A stretch of 64,000 bases of DNA from Euryodendron excelsum (GCA_033060915.1 CM065381.1:1699001-1763000), one strand, 5' to 3'. Counted from the first letter of the stretch, positions 12,909 through 24,578 are shown. Numbers and translations: made by a program. Notes: generated by a model from the sequence alone, not told the origin.

Positions 12909-13422
12909 TGTCACGGGCTTAAATCTTAAACACTTTAACCCGTGCGGCCTTAGACGCCTTTAGCTACTAAAGATGCTAAGTAAGCCTTAAGAACACCGAA
13001 AAAACAAGGCTAAGAACAAGAGAGTACAAGAGAACAAAGAGAGCTTTGAGTGAACTTGGAGAATGCTTTGTATTGCTTGAAGCTTGGATAATTTACAAAT
13101 AAATGGCTCCACCTATTTATAGTTGCCCACCTCTTCAATGGACGGTTGAGATTAACTTGATCCTACAGTGGAGATTAGTTCTTTAGAGAGTTCTATACAA
13201 ATATCTCAAATATTTATGTACAAAGCTTCTTAATGAAGCCTCCCTCCCAATCTATAATCTCCCATACCCTTTTAGTATCTACACTTGTGTAGAAATAGAA
13301 TGCTTACCAAAATTTTTCCATATGATGGAATACCCAAGAACTGCTTAGAATGTTCTAGACTTAGTGGGCTCTTTAACATCCTCATGGGCCTATTTTTGGA
13401 CCATCTTGGAGGACTTGTGACA
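12909..13422 (-). repeat. 3' LTR of the chromovirus
   Basis: This 514-bp terminal repeat starts TGTCACGGGC and ends CTTGTGACA on the plus strand. It aligns over its whole length to 18044-18562. A CTATAAATAGG word at about 13112-13122 on the minus strand is the counterpart of the LTR promoter. Confidence 0.92.
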
Positions 13423-13434
13423 TTCTCCCCCACC
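13423..13434 (-). other. Polypurine tract
   Basis: On the minus strand GGTGGGGGAGAA directly precedes the 3' LTR start TGTCAC, the expected site of plus-strand cDNA priming. It touches the polyprotein stop codon (13434-13436), so there is no 3' untranslated gap. Confidence 0.85.
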
Positions 13435-14954
13435 TAATTTGGCGACGCCCTCGTCGCAGCTCTTTGGAATTTTGCTATCTTGTCCACGAACTGCCACAAG
13501 AACTCCTCATGCTCCCAGCTTGCCTCGTTATCCGGTTGCCCCTTCCACTTGACCAAGTACTCGACAGAGCTTTGTGCCACGCCCCTTTTTGGGATAACTT
13601 GATGAGCGCTACTTCGTTATCAAATGATACCGTGATGGATGTGGGAGCTCTACTTGATTCCTTCCGGCTTAGGTCTTCCACATTGGCATGGTATGATTTA
13701 AGAAGGCTTACGTGAAAGACCGGATGAATCTTTAACTTTGGAGGCAACTCAAGTTGGTAGGATACCTTGTCAACTTATTTGATAATTGGGAATGGTCCCT
13801 CGTACCATCATGCTAGCCCTTTGTGAAGTCCCTTGTATGATTTGGCTTGATGAGTGAGAAGTTTCACCATGACAAGGTCTCATTCTTGGTACTCCTTTGG
13901 CCGCCGCTTGTTGTCTGCCCATTTCTTCATTCTTTTGGCTGCCTTGGCCATGTCGGTTTTCTCATGCCACCCCTTGGCAAACTTGTAAGCTCCAAGGCTT
14001 TTACCCGTATATCTAGTAGCAACGGCAGTAGGCGTCAAAGGTTGTTGGCCTATAGTAAACTTGAACGGGCTAGTGTTGATTGCCTTGCTCCTTTATAGAT
14101 TATAAGAGAATTAGATAACATCAAACAACTTGGCCCAATCTCTTTGGTTGGCACTTACATAGTGCCTCAAGTATAGCTCCAACAAAGCATTCACCCTCTT
14201 GGTTTGGCCATTAGTTTGTGGGTGCAAGCTTGTAGAGAAATTAAGCTCCGTGCCAAGAAGCTTGAAAAGCTCGGTCTAAAAGCACCCCCCAACCACTAAC
14301 AATAGTCTTTGGAACTCCCCAACATTTGACCACATGGGCTAAGAATAACCGAGTTGTTTCCTCCGCGGTGCAATCCTTGGTGGCCGGTATGAAAGTGGCA
14401 TACTTAGAAAACCGGTCGACTACCACAATGATGGCACATTTTCCTTCAGACTTGGGAAGACAAGTGATAAAGTCCATAGAAACACTCTCCCAAAGCTGAT
14501 CCGGAATAGGTAAGAGTTCTAGCAAGCCCGCGGGATGACTTTGCTTCACCTTGTCTTGTTGGCACACCAAACAAGTCTTTACATAAAGCTCCACATTGTC
14601 CCGCATTCATGGCCAATAGTAGGCATCCTCCGATAATGCCAATGTGCAGCGAACGCCCGGATGTCTCACCCATTTAAAGTCATGACACTCCTTAGGAATC
14701 TCCTTCCGTAGTATCCCCCATTTGGGCACATAGATCCGATCCCCTTTGGCAAAGAGAAGATCATCTTTGAGCCAAAATTGCCTCGTCTTGCCTTGCTTGA
14801 CGCCATCGATAATAGTCTTGGCCACTTGATCATGTTGAAGCCCCTCCTTGATCCGATCCTTCAATAGACATTGGGGCCAGCTGATAGCTGCAAGCTCAAC
14901 CTTTCTACTAAGTGCGTCTGCCACCAAGTTTGCTTTACCCGGTTTGTACTCCAA
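13434..14954 (-). pseudogene. Integrase and chromodomain of the chromovirus, broken
   Basis: The integrase would insert the element cDNA. Reading leftward, 14954-14550 carries the zinc-binding HHCC region, with CLVCQQDK as its second half. At 14500-14280 is the start of the core, with SMDFITCLPKS, VDRFSKYATFIPA and IVS. The PKLKIHPVFHVSLLK end motif is at about 13745. The last ~130 bases, in a shifted frame, encode a chromodomain (EYLVKWKG, then ASWE and FLWQFVDKI) ending in a stop next to the polypurine tract. Chromodomains guide such elements to heterochromatin (family knowledge). Frameshifts separate the segments, and the second catalytic Asp lies in an altered stretch (IVSGWG instead of the usual IVSDRD), so it is inactive. 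Confidence 0.85.
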
Positions 14955-16260
14955 GGTGTAGTCAAATTTGGCAAGAAAGTCTTGCCACCGTGCTTATTTG
15001 GGAGTTAACTTCTTTTAAGTCAAGAAATAACTCATTGCAATGTTATTTGTCATGACCACGAACTTGGAACCGAGCAAGTAGTGCTTTCATGTGCGCAAAC
15101 AATTAACCATCGCAGTCATTTCCTTTTCTTACACCGTATAGCTCCTTTTAGTGTCATTAAGCTTGCGGCTTTCAAAAGTAATAAGGTGACCGTCTTGCAT
15201 TAACACCCCTCCAATGGCAAAGTCCAAGGCATCAGTGTTCACCTCTCATGGCTTGGTGTGGTCGGGTAGTGTTAGAACGGGCTCCTCCATAATGGCCTTC
15301 TTAAGTGCTTGGAAGGCTTCCTCACACCTAGCCGTCCATTCCCATGAATGATTCTTCTTAAGAAGATCGGTCAAAGGTGCCGCTATTGCCGAATATCCTC
15401 GGATGAACCGTCGGTAATAATTGGTAAGGCCAAGGAAAGATCGTAACTCCATCATTTGTTTTGGCTGCTCCCATTCTTGGATTGCTTGAACTTTAGCCTT
15501 GTCCATGCGTATATTCCCGCCCCCAATCACATAGCCAAGAAAGTTTACGTCCGGTTGAGTGAATGAGCACTTCTCCCTTTCAATATATAGCTCATTTTTC
15601 CTTAAAATTTAGAAGACTTATCGTAAATGGCCCATGTGTTCCTCCAAAGAGGAACTATATATGACAATATCATCCAAATATACAATGACAAAGTGATCTA
15701 AGAAGGGTTGCAATACTTGATTTATAACGGTGCAAAATGTGGCAGGGGCATTTGTAAGGCCATAGGGCATGACTAGAAATTCAAAGGAGCCATACCTTGT
15801 GACACAAGGGATCTTGGCCACGTTCTCCTTGGCGATCCTCACTTGGTAGTACCTCGATCTTAAATCAAGTTTGGTAAACCACCTTACACCACCAAACCTA
15901 TCAAACAAGTCGGCGATGAGAGGGATAGGGTACTTGTTCTTGATAGTCACCTTGTTTAGCGCCTGGTAGTCAATGCGCAGTCGAAGGGACCCATCATGCT
16001 TTCTTTGACATAGGATCGGCGTGCCATAAGGACTTTTTGATGTTTGGATGAAGCCGGCATCCAACAAATCCTTTAATTACTTCTTTAATTCCTCTAACTC
16101 CGGGGGAGCCATACGGTAGGGTGCCATAGTCGGAATCTTGGTACCTACCTCCAACTCTATGGTATGATCCACCTCCCTCTTAGGTGGAAGTCTCTTTGGC
16201 AACTCCGGGGGCATGACATCCTTTTAGTTTCAAGCACCTCCACCACTTCGCTTGGCATGC
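14955..16260 (-). pseudogene. Reverse transcriptase and RNase H of the chromovirus, broken
   Basis: The RT copies element RNA; RNase H removes the template. At 16067-15618 one uninterrupted frame holds RT fingers and palm: [49 protein letters not shown] (usual SGYYQ) and the catalytic YLDDIVIYS. At 15530-15246 follow the thumb and connection ([21 protein letters not shown]). RNase H continues to the EYKPGKANLVADALSRK motif near 14940. Stops and frameshifts lie near 16070, 15610, 15245 and through the RNase H part. The catalytic YLDD is intact, but the polyprotein cannot be translated whole. Confidence 0.88.
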
Positions 16261-16342
16261 CTTCCATGGCACTAGAAGAGTCCTCATTAAGCTTCAAGAT
16301 TGCAAGAAATGTTGGCTCATTCTTCTTAAGTCTCTTAGAGAG

Positions 16343-16735
16343 TTACATGGTGGACAAAGCTTTGCCCTTCAAAGTTGCCTCCCGAGCCAATGGTACCATG
16401 CATGCGTTGCCTTTGCCCATGATGCACATAGTCTTGGCGAAGGGGATGGGGAATGCCCGCACCCCATCCAAGAACTCCATCTCCAACACAATGGGATAGT
16501 CATCCATTGGCACCACTGAGAAGTCCACTTGGCCACACCAATCCTCGATGTGTAGCCGCACATCCCGAGCAACTCCATAGGTAGGTCTTGCCTCCGAGTT
16601 GATGGCCTTAAGCCAACCTTGCTCTTCCTTGAATTGGAGACCTAGTCTCTTGCCCTCATTGAGTTCAATAAAATTGTGAGAAGCACTGGTATCAACTAAA
16701 ACATGAGTGTTGAAACCACGTACCTTTGCTTCCAC
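16343..16735 (-). pseudogene. Aspartic protease of the chromovirus, active site altered
   Basis: A retropepsin-like domain lies between gag and RT: VLVDTSASHNFI, then VARDVRLHIEDW and YPIVLEMEFLDG. The family active site is D-T/S-G-A; here it reads DTSA, a Gly-to-Ser change that fits a single G-to-A transition and should abolish activity. It is in another frame than gag, so a frameshift separates them near 16730. Confidence 0.85.
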
Positions 16736-18007
16736 GTATATGCGCCCCTTTTCTTGGCATTTGGCATATCCACTGTGGCCTTAATTGCATTGAGTAGCCT
16801 TCGAGAGCCCATCTTGATCTCCTCCGGTTGGGGCCGTTCCTCCTCCTTCTCTTGGATAAGAGCCGATAGCTTAGCCCGCTTTAGACAGTCACGGGCAAAG
16901 TGATTTCCATCACAAAGGAAGCATGTAAACTTGGGCTTGTCACCACCCTTCTTGTTTTTATTGAACTTGCGGTGGCTTGATGTGGATGGTTTGTGTCCAC
17001 CCTCCTTTGCTTGACTTGCATGCTCTCTCCCACCTTTGCCTTTATTGTACTTTTGATTTTTGGGCTTGGAAGATGACTCACCTTGTTTGTAGTCGGTTAA
17101 GGACTCTACTATAGAGATGGCCATTACAAGATCTTGCGGTCCCCGCCGTTGAACTTCGATCTTAGCCCATAATTGTAGCTCATCGATGAAGGTGAAGAGA
17201 GATTCTTTCTCGGACATGTCCGGTATCTCCAATAGTAGCTCGAAGAACTCATTCATATATTCCCGCACCGTGCCTTTGTGGGAAAGCCGCCTTAGTCGAG
17301 CCCTTGCTTCATACTTCGAATTCTCAAGATAAAATTGTTTCTTGATTTCCTTCTTGAAGTCATCCCATGTGGCTATGGTGCGTAAGCCACGCTCCATATC
17401 GGCATGCTGCTGCCTCCACCATATTATGGCCGCATCCGAGAGGAAAAGAGGGGCCGATTTTATCTTCTTATCATCACCACTTATGCTAGTGGCTTCAAAA
17501 TATTGCTCTAAGCTCCACAATAAATTTTCTAACTCCTTAGCATTCTTTGACCCATTGTAAGACTTGGGCCTAGGAATGTCAACTTTAGGAGAGGGAGAGG
17601 AAGAGTAAGAAACCGTTAGCCATCTTGCACAATGACCAATCACTTTTGATCTCCTTCATTTCCTCCCTTATAGCGGCAATCTCTACTTGGACCATCTCCT
17701 TGAGAGCAGCCATTTGGGTGCTCACAAGCTTTGCCATGGCGTTGAGGCTGCATTGCACCTCCCCTTGGAACTCCTCATGCCCATTGTCAATCCCTTCGAA
17801 ATGTTGGTTGAGTCCATCGATGCTTTGGTTTAGCTCTTCAAACTTGTCTCGTCCATCGATCATGGCAAGCTCCACCCTTATGACCCTTGACTCCAAGAAA
17901 GGCAAGGCGTCCCTTGACTTGTCCTTCCGCCCTTTGCCGATATGAGGAGGGAGATCCCTCTCGTGAACACCTCTATGTTCGGTGATATCCAAACCAGTTG
18001 TTGCCAT
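16736..18007 (-). pseudogene. Gag of the chromovirus, frameshifted
   Basis: Gag would form the virus-like particle. The first ATG after the primer-binding site is at 18007. The N-terminal part (18007-17590) is rich in heptad-like acidic/hydrophobic residues (FEELNQSIDGLN, IAAIREEMKEI) and probably coiled. A frameshift near 17600 moves to the frame that runs 17643-16696. That frame has the capsid-like region (PRPKSYNGSKNAKELEN, LWSLEQYFEA), a basic linker and a CCHC zinc knuckle CFLCDGNHFARDC at about 16886-16925. The knuckle and its place before the protease identify it. Confidence 0.85.
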
Positions 18008-18023
18008 TGCTTAGCCTTCACAA

Positions 18024-18041
18024 ACCGAAGCTCTGATACCA
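18024..18041 (-). other. Primer-binding site, initiator Met tRNA
   Basis: On the minus strand TGGTATCAGAGC starts two bases after the 5' LTR end. This is the standard complement of the 3' end of plant initiator-Met tRNA used to prime first-strand cDNA. Confidence 0.93.
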
Positions 18042-18043
18042 AT

Positions 18044-18562
18044 TGTCACGGGCTTAAATCTTGAACACCTTGATCCGTGCGGCCTTAGACACCTTTGGCT
18101 ACTAAAGATGCTAAGTAAGTCTTAAGAACACCGACAGAACAAGGCTAAGAATAAAAGAGCAACAAGAGAACAAAGAGAGCTTTGAGTGAACTTGGAGAAT
18201 GCTTTGTATTGCTTGAAACTTGAATGGTTTACAAATGAATGACTCAACCTATTTATAATTGCGCACCTCCTCAATAGACGGTTGAGATCAACTTGATCCT
18301 ACGGTGGAAATTAGTTCTCTAGAAAGTTTTATACAAATATCTTAGATATTTATGTATAAAGCTTCTCAAGAAAGCCTCCCTCCCATTCTAGAATATCTCA
18401 CACCCTTCTAGTATCTACACTTGTATAGAAAGATCTAAAATGCTCATTAAATTTTTTTAATGTGATAGAATGCCCAAAAATTGCCTAGAATGTTCTAAAC
18501 TTAGTGGGCTCCTTAGCATCCTCATGAGCCTATTTTTGAGCCATCTTAGTGGGCTTGTGACA
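18044..18562 (-). repeat. 5' LTR of the chromovirus
   Basis: This 519-bp LTR matches 12909-13422. In element orientation it begins TGTCACAAGCCC and ends CCCGTGACA, followed by the primer-binding site. It carries the promoter described at 18248-18258. Confidence 0.92.
18248..18258 (-). promoter_or_regulatory. LTR TATA box
   Basis: TTATAAATAGG on the minus strand within the 5' LTR, conserved as CTATAAATAGG in the other LTR. It would drive transcription leftward through gag-pol. Confidence 0.65.
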
Positions 18563-19666
18563 CATAGCACCCCTAGTTTTGAATAACCCTTCGATGAATA
18601 GTGTTTAATGGTATTTTCTAGTAAAAAATATATTTATCGGCAACCCCCCATAATTTTAAAACCAATTTTAAGGCCTTAACCTAATAAATATTAAAATTTT
18701 TGTATAATAGATTATAAGTCATACCTATTTTTTCTTTGAGTAATAATCTAAAAGGTCAACTGTCCATATATATTTTTAATGTGCACCAAATAGAATCATG
18801 CAACATGAATACACATTATCCATAATAGTTGAAATTGGCTCCAGAGCACGAACACCAATGTATACATTAAAAAAATAACTGCAAAATTTAGCATAAGATC
18901 AATCATAGATGATTTTTAAAATAAAAACAGTGAGTTCCACTTTACTTAGTACTATGAAATGATTAATTTTTTTTATCAATTATTTTGTTGAGACTAAATA
19001 GAACTTGGTTTTATTTTTCATGTTATAAGTTAATCTTGCATTCTAATGTATTTTTGTGCTTAATCTTAAAAATAGGTGCAGAAAAAAATTCAAAATATAA
19101 TAATTATATCAAGAAGTGAAAATTCATATTACAAAGTTTTGACACCTCCTAAAATAAAATATCCTAGTGCTGCCCCTACTTTTCGATCATGCGCACCCAT
19201 TACAATAAGTAAACCGTAATAAGAACTTGGGCATCACCCATGCGTTGCTTGAATTTGTGCACGTAATTAAATGGGAAATATTTAAACCGAAAGAAATTCG
19301 GTTGGGCTAATTATAAAAAATTGTAGCTTATATTTTAATAATTTTATAATGTGTCATTCGATATAATTTAAATTCATATTACGTGCTTCAAAAAATCTTG
19401 CCTCAATAAGACTATAATCCAAAATGAGATTCGACTCTTCTTTAGACTTTAATCTTCCATGCTCCTCTAGTATGAAATTTTATTTATCACATGTATATAT
19501 TAATAATATATTTAAGGGTAGGTTATTGTTAATACTAAAATTTTAAATGCCTTATTCATTTTGAACTCTGAAACTTTTGTTTAAAAAAGACACATAACTA
19601 ATACTTTCTTGAGAGATAGTTATACCTGTTAAATTTGTATTTTTTCACATATGAAGGAATGTGGAG
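18563..19666. other. Intergenic spacer between two transposons, nothing recognised
   Basis: AT-rich, no open frame of note. It separates the chromovirus from the Mutator-like element. Confidence 0.5.
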
Positions 19667-19675
19667 GATTTAAGA

Positions 19676-19778
19676 GGCTAATTTCCATAACAAAACTCTT
19701 ATATAATCTTTATTCTGGAACTGGGGGCGGTTTAAACTTTATTCCCTAGAGTGAGTTTAACGCTTTTTTGAAAAGCGT
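19676..19778 (+). repeat. Left terminal inverted repeat of the MULE
   Basis: It aligns to the reverse complement of the right end over about 100 bp, sharing GGCTAATTTCCATAA, CTTTATTC, GGGGGC, TTTAAACTT, AGTTTAA and TTTTTTNGAAAAGCG blocks in the same order. Identity is about 70% by eye, perfect for the first 15 bases. Confidence 0.85.
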
Positions 19779-19910
19779 TTTTAAGGTAAACGCTAATCGA
19801 AAAAGCGTTTTTATTCATATCTATACGGTGGGGCGTTGTCGATGTAAAAAAGCTAATTCAAATAGCGTTTTTCCTGAAAACGCTATTTGAATTAGCATTT
19901 TTATTCTGCA
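19759..19910. repeat. Left subterminal hairpins built from AACGCT/AGCGTT
   Basis: There are three nested inverted motifs. AACGCT...AGCGTT pairs lie at 19759-19779 and 19789-19809. A perfect 20-bp stem (arms 19852-19871 and 19877-19896) has a 5-base loop. The core AACGCT is shared with the right end. Such motif clusters next to MULE termini could be transposase-binding sites; that is inference. Confidence 0.7.
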
Positions 19911-20439
19911 TATCAATCGGCTTCCCTCTCATTTTTTCATTACAGCTTAGAAGGTCTCCCTTCGAAATTTTTTTTCCAGAGCTTGTGTTGTCTTCAAGTT
20001 GTCTTCAAGTTACATATCGATCACTTAGTTCAAACTCATCATTTATAAAGTAATAAATACTTTCTCTATCTCTTTTTTTCTAATTTTAGTGTTATGTATA
20101 TATATATACGAATAATATATAGACATTGTTGGTTTTTTTTTCATTCACGTATTATTACGTACAAATAATATCTATCTCTTTATATACATATGTTGTTTTT
20201 TTTTTTTTTCTTCCTGTTGATTACACTGTTTGTTGTAGTGTTATTGTAATTAATTTTTTTTACGTGAAAAATTCAGCATGTATAAAAAAAATGTGTACAT
20301 AATTATATAAATAATATATTAAAAATATGTAAATAATTTAAAATTAGTAAAAATTAAAAAGATGTTAATTAAAAAATAGTAACAGACAATTAACAAAAAA
20401 GTAGTAAATAATTCAATTATTTAAGAAAAAATTAAAATT

Positions 20440-20990
20440 AAACAATTCATAATTTGACGTTTACAAAGTTAACAAAAACTTATTTTAAGAATTATTTAAA
20501 CAATTCATAAATTATTTAAACAATTCATAATTTAATTTAAAGACTATGATTTTAACAATTCGTAAAAAGTAGTAAATAATTTAAAATTAGTTTTGCAAGT
20601 TTAGAACATATATATAAAGAATATGTTAAAAATATGTAAATAATTGAAAAATAGTACAATTTGTTTAGAAATTGAACATAAAAATATATAAACAATTATT
20701 TAAAGAATTCATAAATAAATTAAACAATTCATAATTTATTTTAACAAATTTGAAAAATTTGTAAAAAATGGTAAAAAATTTCAAATTAGTTTTGCATGTT
20801 TAGAACATATGTACAATTCATAATTTATTTTAACAAATTTGAACAAACATAAAAATATTTAAAGAATTCATAAATAAATTAAACAATTCATAATTTATTT
20901 TAACAATGATTTCAAAAATTTGTAAAAAATAGTAAATAATTTCAAATTACTTTTGCAAGTTTATAACATATATATAAAATACATATAGTC
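20440..20990. repeat. AT-rich degenerate repeats in the MULE left arm
   Basis: Phrases such as AACAATTCATAATTTATTTTAA, TTGCAAGTTTAGAACATATA and TTTGTAAAAAATAGTAAATAATTTC recur three or more times with variable spacing, marking a degenerate repeat of roughly 100-170 bp units. No coding potential; this is upstream of the transposase gene and may include its promoter. Confidence 0.55.
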
Positions 20991-21167
20991 ATTTCGTATT
21001 TGTATCAAAATAAATTTACTATATTATATAAGTAAATAATATTTAAGATAAACTGTCAAATGTGTATTTACATAAGCATCTTTACATAAGTTTTAAAACA
21101 TTTAATTTAATTAATTTGTATATTTCTGACATCTCTGTTAGCTGTGTTTGGTAGGCAAAACTAAATA

Positions 21168-24113
21168 ATGACGACAATGGTTATGTTTTATTGGGGGGAA
21201 AAGATAATACGAGATCGTCAAGAAGGTGTATCCTACGATATAGATGCTAATGCATGTTATGATGTTGAAATGGGAACCTCAGTTGCTGTTTTACGTGATA
21301 TGATTATGCAAATTATGGCTAAGTACCGAGAACATGTGACTATAAAGTTCATATGTAGATATCCGCACTGACGAAATGAAGATGTCATGATATATAAGAA
21401 GTTGTCAATCAATGACGACAGAACATTGCAAAATGTGTTGAATATTCCTTCAAGATATTCTGACCACCAATGTGTTGAAATATATGTTGTAAATAAGGAG
21501 GGTAGCACAATGAATACCAGCGGAAGTTGTGCAGATGTGAGTTGGGCAGATGTCCAAACCTACGGTGAACTATTGTCAGGGAGGGGAGATGTATCGGCAC
21601 TGGGGTCATTTACTCAAATGGTTTTACTTAGGCAGAGTAGCCAAAGCACAATAGTTGAGGAAGGGCCAGGGCAACGAATGTTTAACTTCTTCAGCCCAAA
21701 TGAAAATTTCTTGCAGGGCCTTAGTAATTTTGAACAGTTTCATGACTTTCACAGTCCACCAACACCTCACCCACAATATGCATCAGGCCAAGGTGGGTGC
21801 ATAGAGGCGGGAGGTCCCAGTGGAAGTCTGGATCCTGTGGAACGCCTAGTTGCATTAGACGAGATTGTGACACATGTAGATGAAGATGCAGATGTCGTTC
21901 AATCCGACAATTCAGATGAAAATATTGATGTTTTAATGAGAAATGAATTAAATGACGACTGTGATGACGATAGGCATGAAGAATCGAACTTTAATGAAGC
22001 GTTACATGATACTCCAAATATACCCTTTTTTACGAACTTGGTTGGGGCAGATGATGTCGTAGGTGGTCAAGACTTATATGATCGCGGTCCGATATGGTCA
22101 GATGCTAATCCGGAGTTTGCAAAAAGGATATTGTTCAAAGATAAGGATGCGGTGATCCATGCATGTAACTGGTATCACATAAAGAAAAATAAACATTATC
22201 ATGTTGTGGAAACAAATAAAAAAGTTTGGAGCATCAAGTGCAATTACGATTGCCCTTGGAAACTACATGCCTGTTTGAAGAAGAAGCACAGTTTTTTTGA
22301 GATCACGCAATACCCCGAGCCTCATACATGTTTACATGGGATGGAGAGTTTGGATCACCGCAATCTGAATTCAACATTTATTGCACACTTAATTAAGACA
22401 CAAGTTGCGGTAAGTTGCTTTCAGTTTCAATTTTAATGTAAGATGTGTTGATATTATTTGTTAATGCCCTTCCTTAGTAAAGTTTGGAGTGTTTGTTTGT
22501 TGTGGTATACAGGAAGACCTTGACTAGAAAATAACATCCATAATCGAGAATGTAAAAAATAATGCTGGTTTCATAGTTTCATACAAGAAAGCATGGCTTG
22601 GAAGAACAAAGGCCATTGCAATAGTTTTCGGAGATTGTGATGAATCCTATGAAAATTTGCCAAGGTACATCAGAACCTTGAAGTTCAGAAACCCGGGCAT
22701 GGCTGTGATTTTAAAAACATTGGACTTGGGTACGTTGGGTGTTAAGGTGCTAGACAGAATATTTTGGGCATTTCGGCCATGCATTGAAGGCTTCAAGCAC
22801 TGTCCGCCAGTCATAGGAATCGACGGTACTTTTCTTTATGGCAGATATATAGGAGTTCTGTTGATTGCCACAGCGAGAACTGTTACGAAAATTTTTTTTC
22901 CTCTAGCTTTTGCGTTAGTTGAATCAGAAAATTATTGTGATTAGTCATGGTTTATACATAATGTCAGGTATCTGATTGTGCCGGGCCAAGAGGGTGTCAT
23001 ATTGATTTCTAATCGACATGCAGCCATATTGAGCGCCGTCAAATATGAATAGGAAACACCACGACGAGGGCAACCAGCTAGATTTCATCGATATTGCCTT
23101 AGGTACTTTAAAAGTAATTACCACAAAAATTTCGATAATGTTAAACTTAAGGATCTCATATGGCAAGATGGGACTGCCCATCAAGTGCGGAAGTTTGACG
23201 AGACAATAGATGAAATTAAAAATTTAAGAACGAAGCCAGAGTCAGTGGTAAAGTCGTATCGTGCTTTGTGCAATGAGGACCCAAAGAAGTGGATATTGGC
23301 ATATGATGAAGGTCATTATTGGGGAGTTACAACTACCAATGATTCAGAGTGCTATAATAATGTCCTTCGATGTGCACGAGGCTTGCTCATTATTTCATGT
23401 GTTCAGGTTACCTTCTACCGTCTGGTGGCCACTTTCAATTATATTCGACTACAAATTCAACGTGCCTTAGCAAGGAGTTTGAGGTACACGTATAAAGTGC
23501 AAGCTAAGATAGAAGAGTACCAAGCTCGATAGGTGAGCCATCACGTAACTATCTGTAATTGGTAATGTTATAAGATTTTATTTTAATTATATGTACTTAT
23601 TTTGATTAGTAATAAATTATATGCTTCGCAATGTCTAACACAATCACCATGTTATTATATTCCAATTCCAGGGCATCGGGTTCTGCCGAGGTTGTTACAA
23701 GTGCAGCAGGCAAGAAAGGGAACCATAAAAATGCAATGTATTTGAATCCTCCGTCATGTGATTGCGGAAAATGGATGATCTATCATTATCCTTGCTTGCA
23801 CATGCTAGCTGTGTGCGCGAAGTCGGGCAGACAACCATGACACTTGATTGATCCTAAGTATACCATGGACATTTACGCTCGTGTGTACGAAACATTGTTT
23901 GAACCGATGGTGCATGAGCATTATTGGGTTGCATATGATGGTCCAATGATAGTTCCCGATCCGAGTCGGCAACGAGAATCCACATCCGGTCGTCCAAGTA
24001 CAAACCGAATCCACAATGAGATGGACGTTTCCAGAAAACGTCAAACAAATCATTGTGGTATTTGTAAGAAACAAGAGCAGGATAGGCGTAAATGTCCAAA
24101 TCGAGCTAGCTGA
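21168..24113 (+). pseudogene. MudrA-like MULE transposase, multi-stop pseudogene
   Basis: The transposase would cut and insert the MULE. Likely exons are 21168-22409, 22513-23532 and 23672-24113, with GCG|GTAAGT/ATACAG and AG|GTGAGC/TTCCAG borders; the last junction is out of phase. Domains are an N-terminal region, an acidic stretch, the MuDR DNA-binding domain (FKDKDAVIHACNWYHIKKN, then CNYDCPWKLHA and PHTC), and the DDE core (VIGIDGTFLYGRY ... LISNRHAAI ... NDSECYNNVL). The end has a SWIM zinc finger (CDCGKWMIYHYPCLHMLA) and a zinc-knuckle-like HCGICKK tail. In-frame stops are at 21369, 22525, 22942, 23050, 23530 and 23838. The second catalytic Asp is Asn (AAT at 23011-23013), so the enzyme is inactive even apart from the stops. 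Confidence 0.9.
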
Positions 24114-24497
24114 GTTATGTATTGGATAGTAGGTACTTAGCCATGTAATGATGTTTATTAATATTTCTATTTCAGATAATGGTTACTGAAGATGGATTTA
24201 TTTGTATGTATTTTTTTGGATTGGTTGTGATACCAGTGGGTTTTACTCATTAAACACAAGAACTTAATATAGGCTTATTTGTATGTATTTTTGTGGATTG
24301 GTTGTGATATGAGTGGGTAGTCACATCATTCACAGGTGATACCATTCGCATGCGTACAATAGTAACATAAAGTAATACACTCTTTCACAGCCTTTCGTCA
24401 CATCAATTAATAGCATTCACAGGCTTTACTGGTATCAATTAATGGCCTTACATTGTCATGCACCATATTATAAAAATAAAAATATATTAATATATAC

Positions 24498-24578
24498 TAT
24501 GGATGTAGGCACGCTAAGGCCCATTGATGGCAGGACATATGGATGTAGGTGCACTAGGGCCCCTTGATGGCACTGTGT
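24498..24578 (+). repeat. 40-bp tandem duplication over the PMD gene start
   Basis: ATGGATGTAGGCACGCTAAGG (24498 on) and ATGGATGTAGGTGCACTAGG (24539 on), each followed by GCCC-TTGATGGCA, are two diverged copies of the gene's start. The second connects in frame to exon 1, so it is taken as the start codon. Confidence 0.65.

Larger units (their letters stand above)
12909..18562 (-). mobile_element. Complete, decayed Ty3/gypsy chromovirus retrotransposon
   Basis: This is a full-length LTR retrotransposon on the minus strand: 5' LTR 18562-18044, primer-binding site, gag, protease, reverse transcriptase/RNase H, integrase with chromodomain, polypurine tract, and 3' LTR 13422-12909. The order PR-RT-RH-INT-chromodomain defines a Ty3/gypsy chromovirus; the chromodomain tail suggests a Galadriel- or Reina-like lineage, which I cannot settle by eye. 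The LTRs begin TGTCAC and end GTGACA. By-eye alignment gives roughly 12-14% divergence, mostly transitions, so the insertion is old. The flanking 5-mers are TCATG and CATAG, so no clean target duplication remains. All reading frames carry stops and frameshifts, and the protease active site is mutated. Confidence 0.93.

Noticed and set aside
16164..17945. Plus-strand frames of 66-111 residues over the chromovirus gag-protease region
   Set aside because: Antisense shadows of the retrotransposon genes on the minus strand.
23805..24099. Minus-strand frames of 81-89 residues over the transposase end
   Set aside because: Antisense shadows of the SWIM-finger exon.
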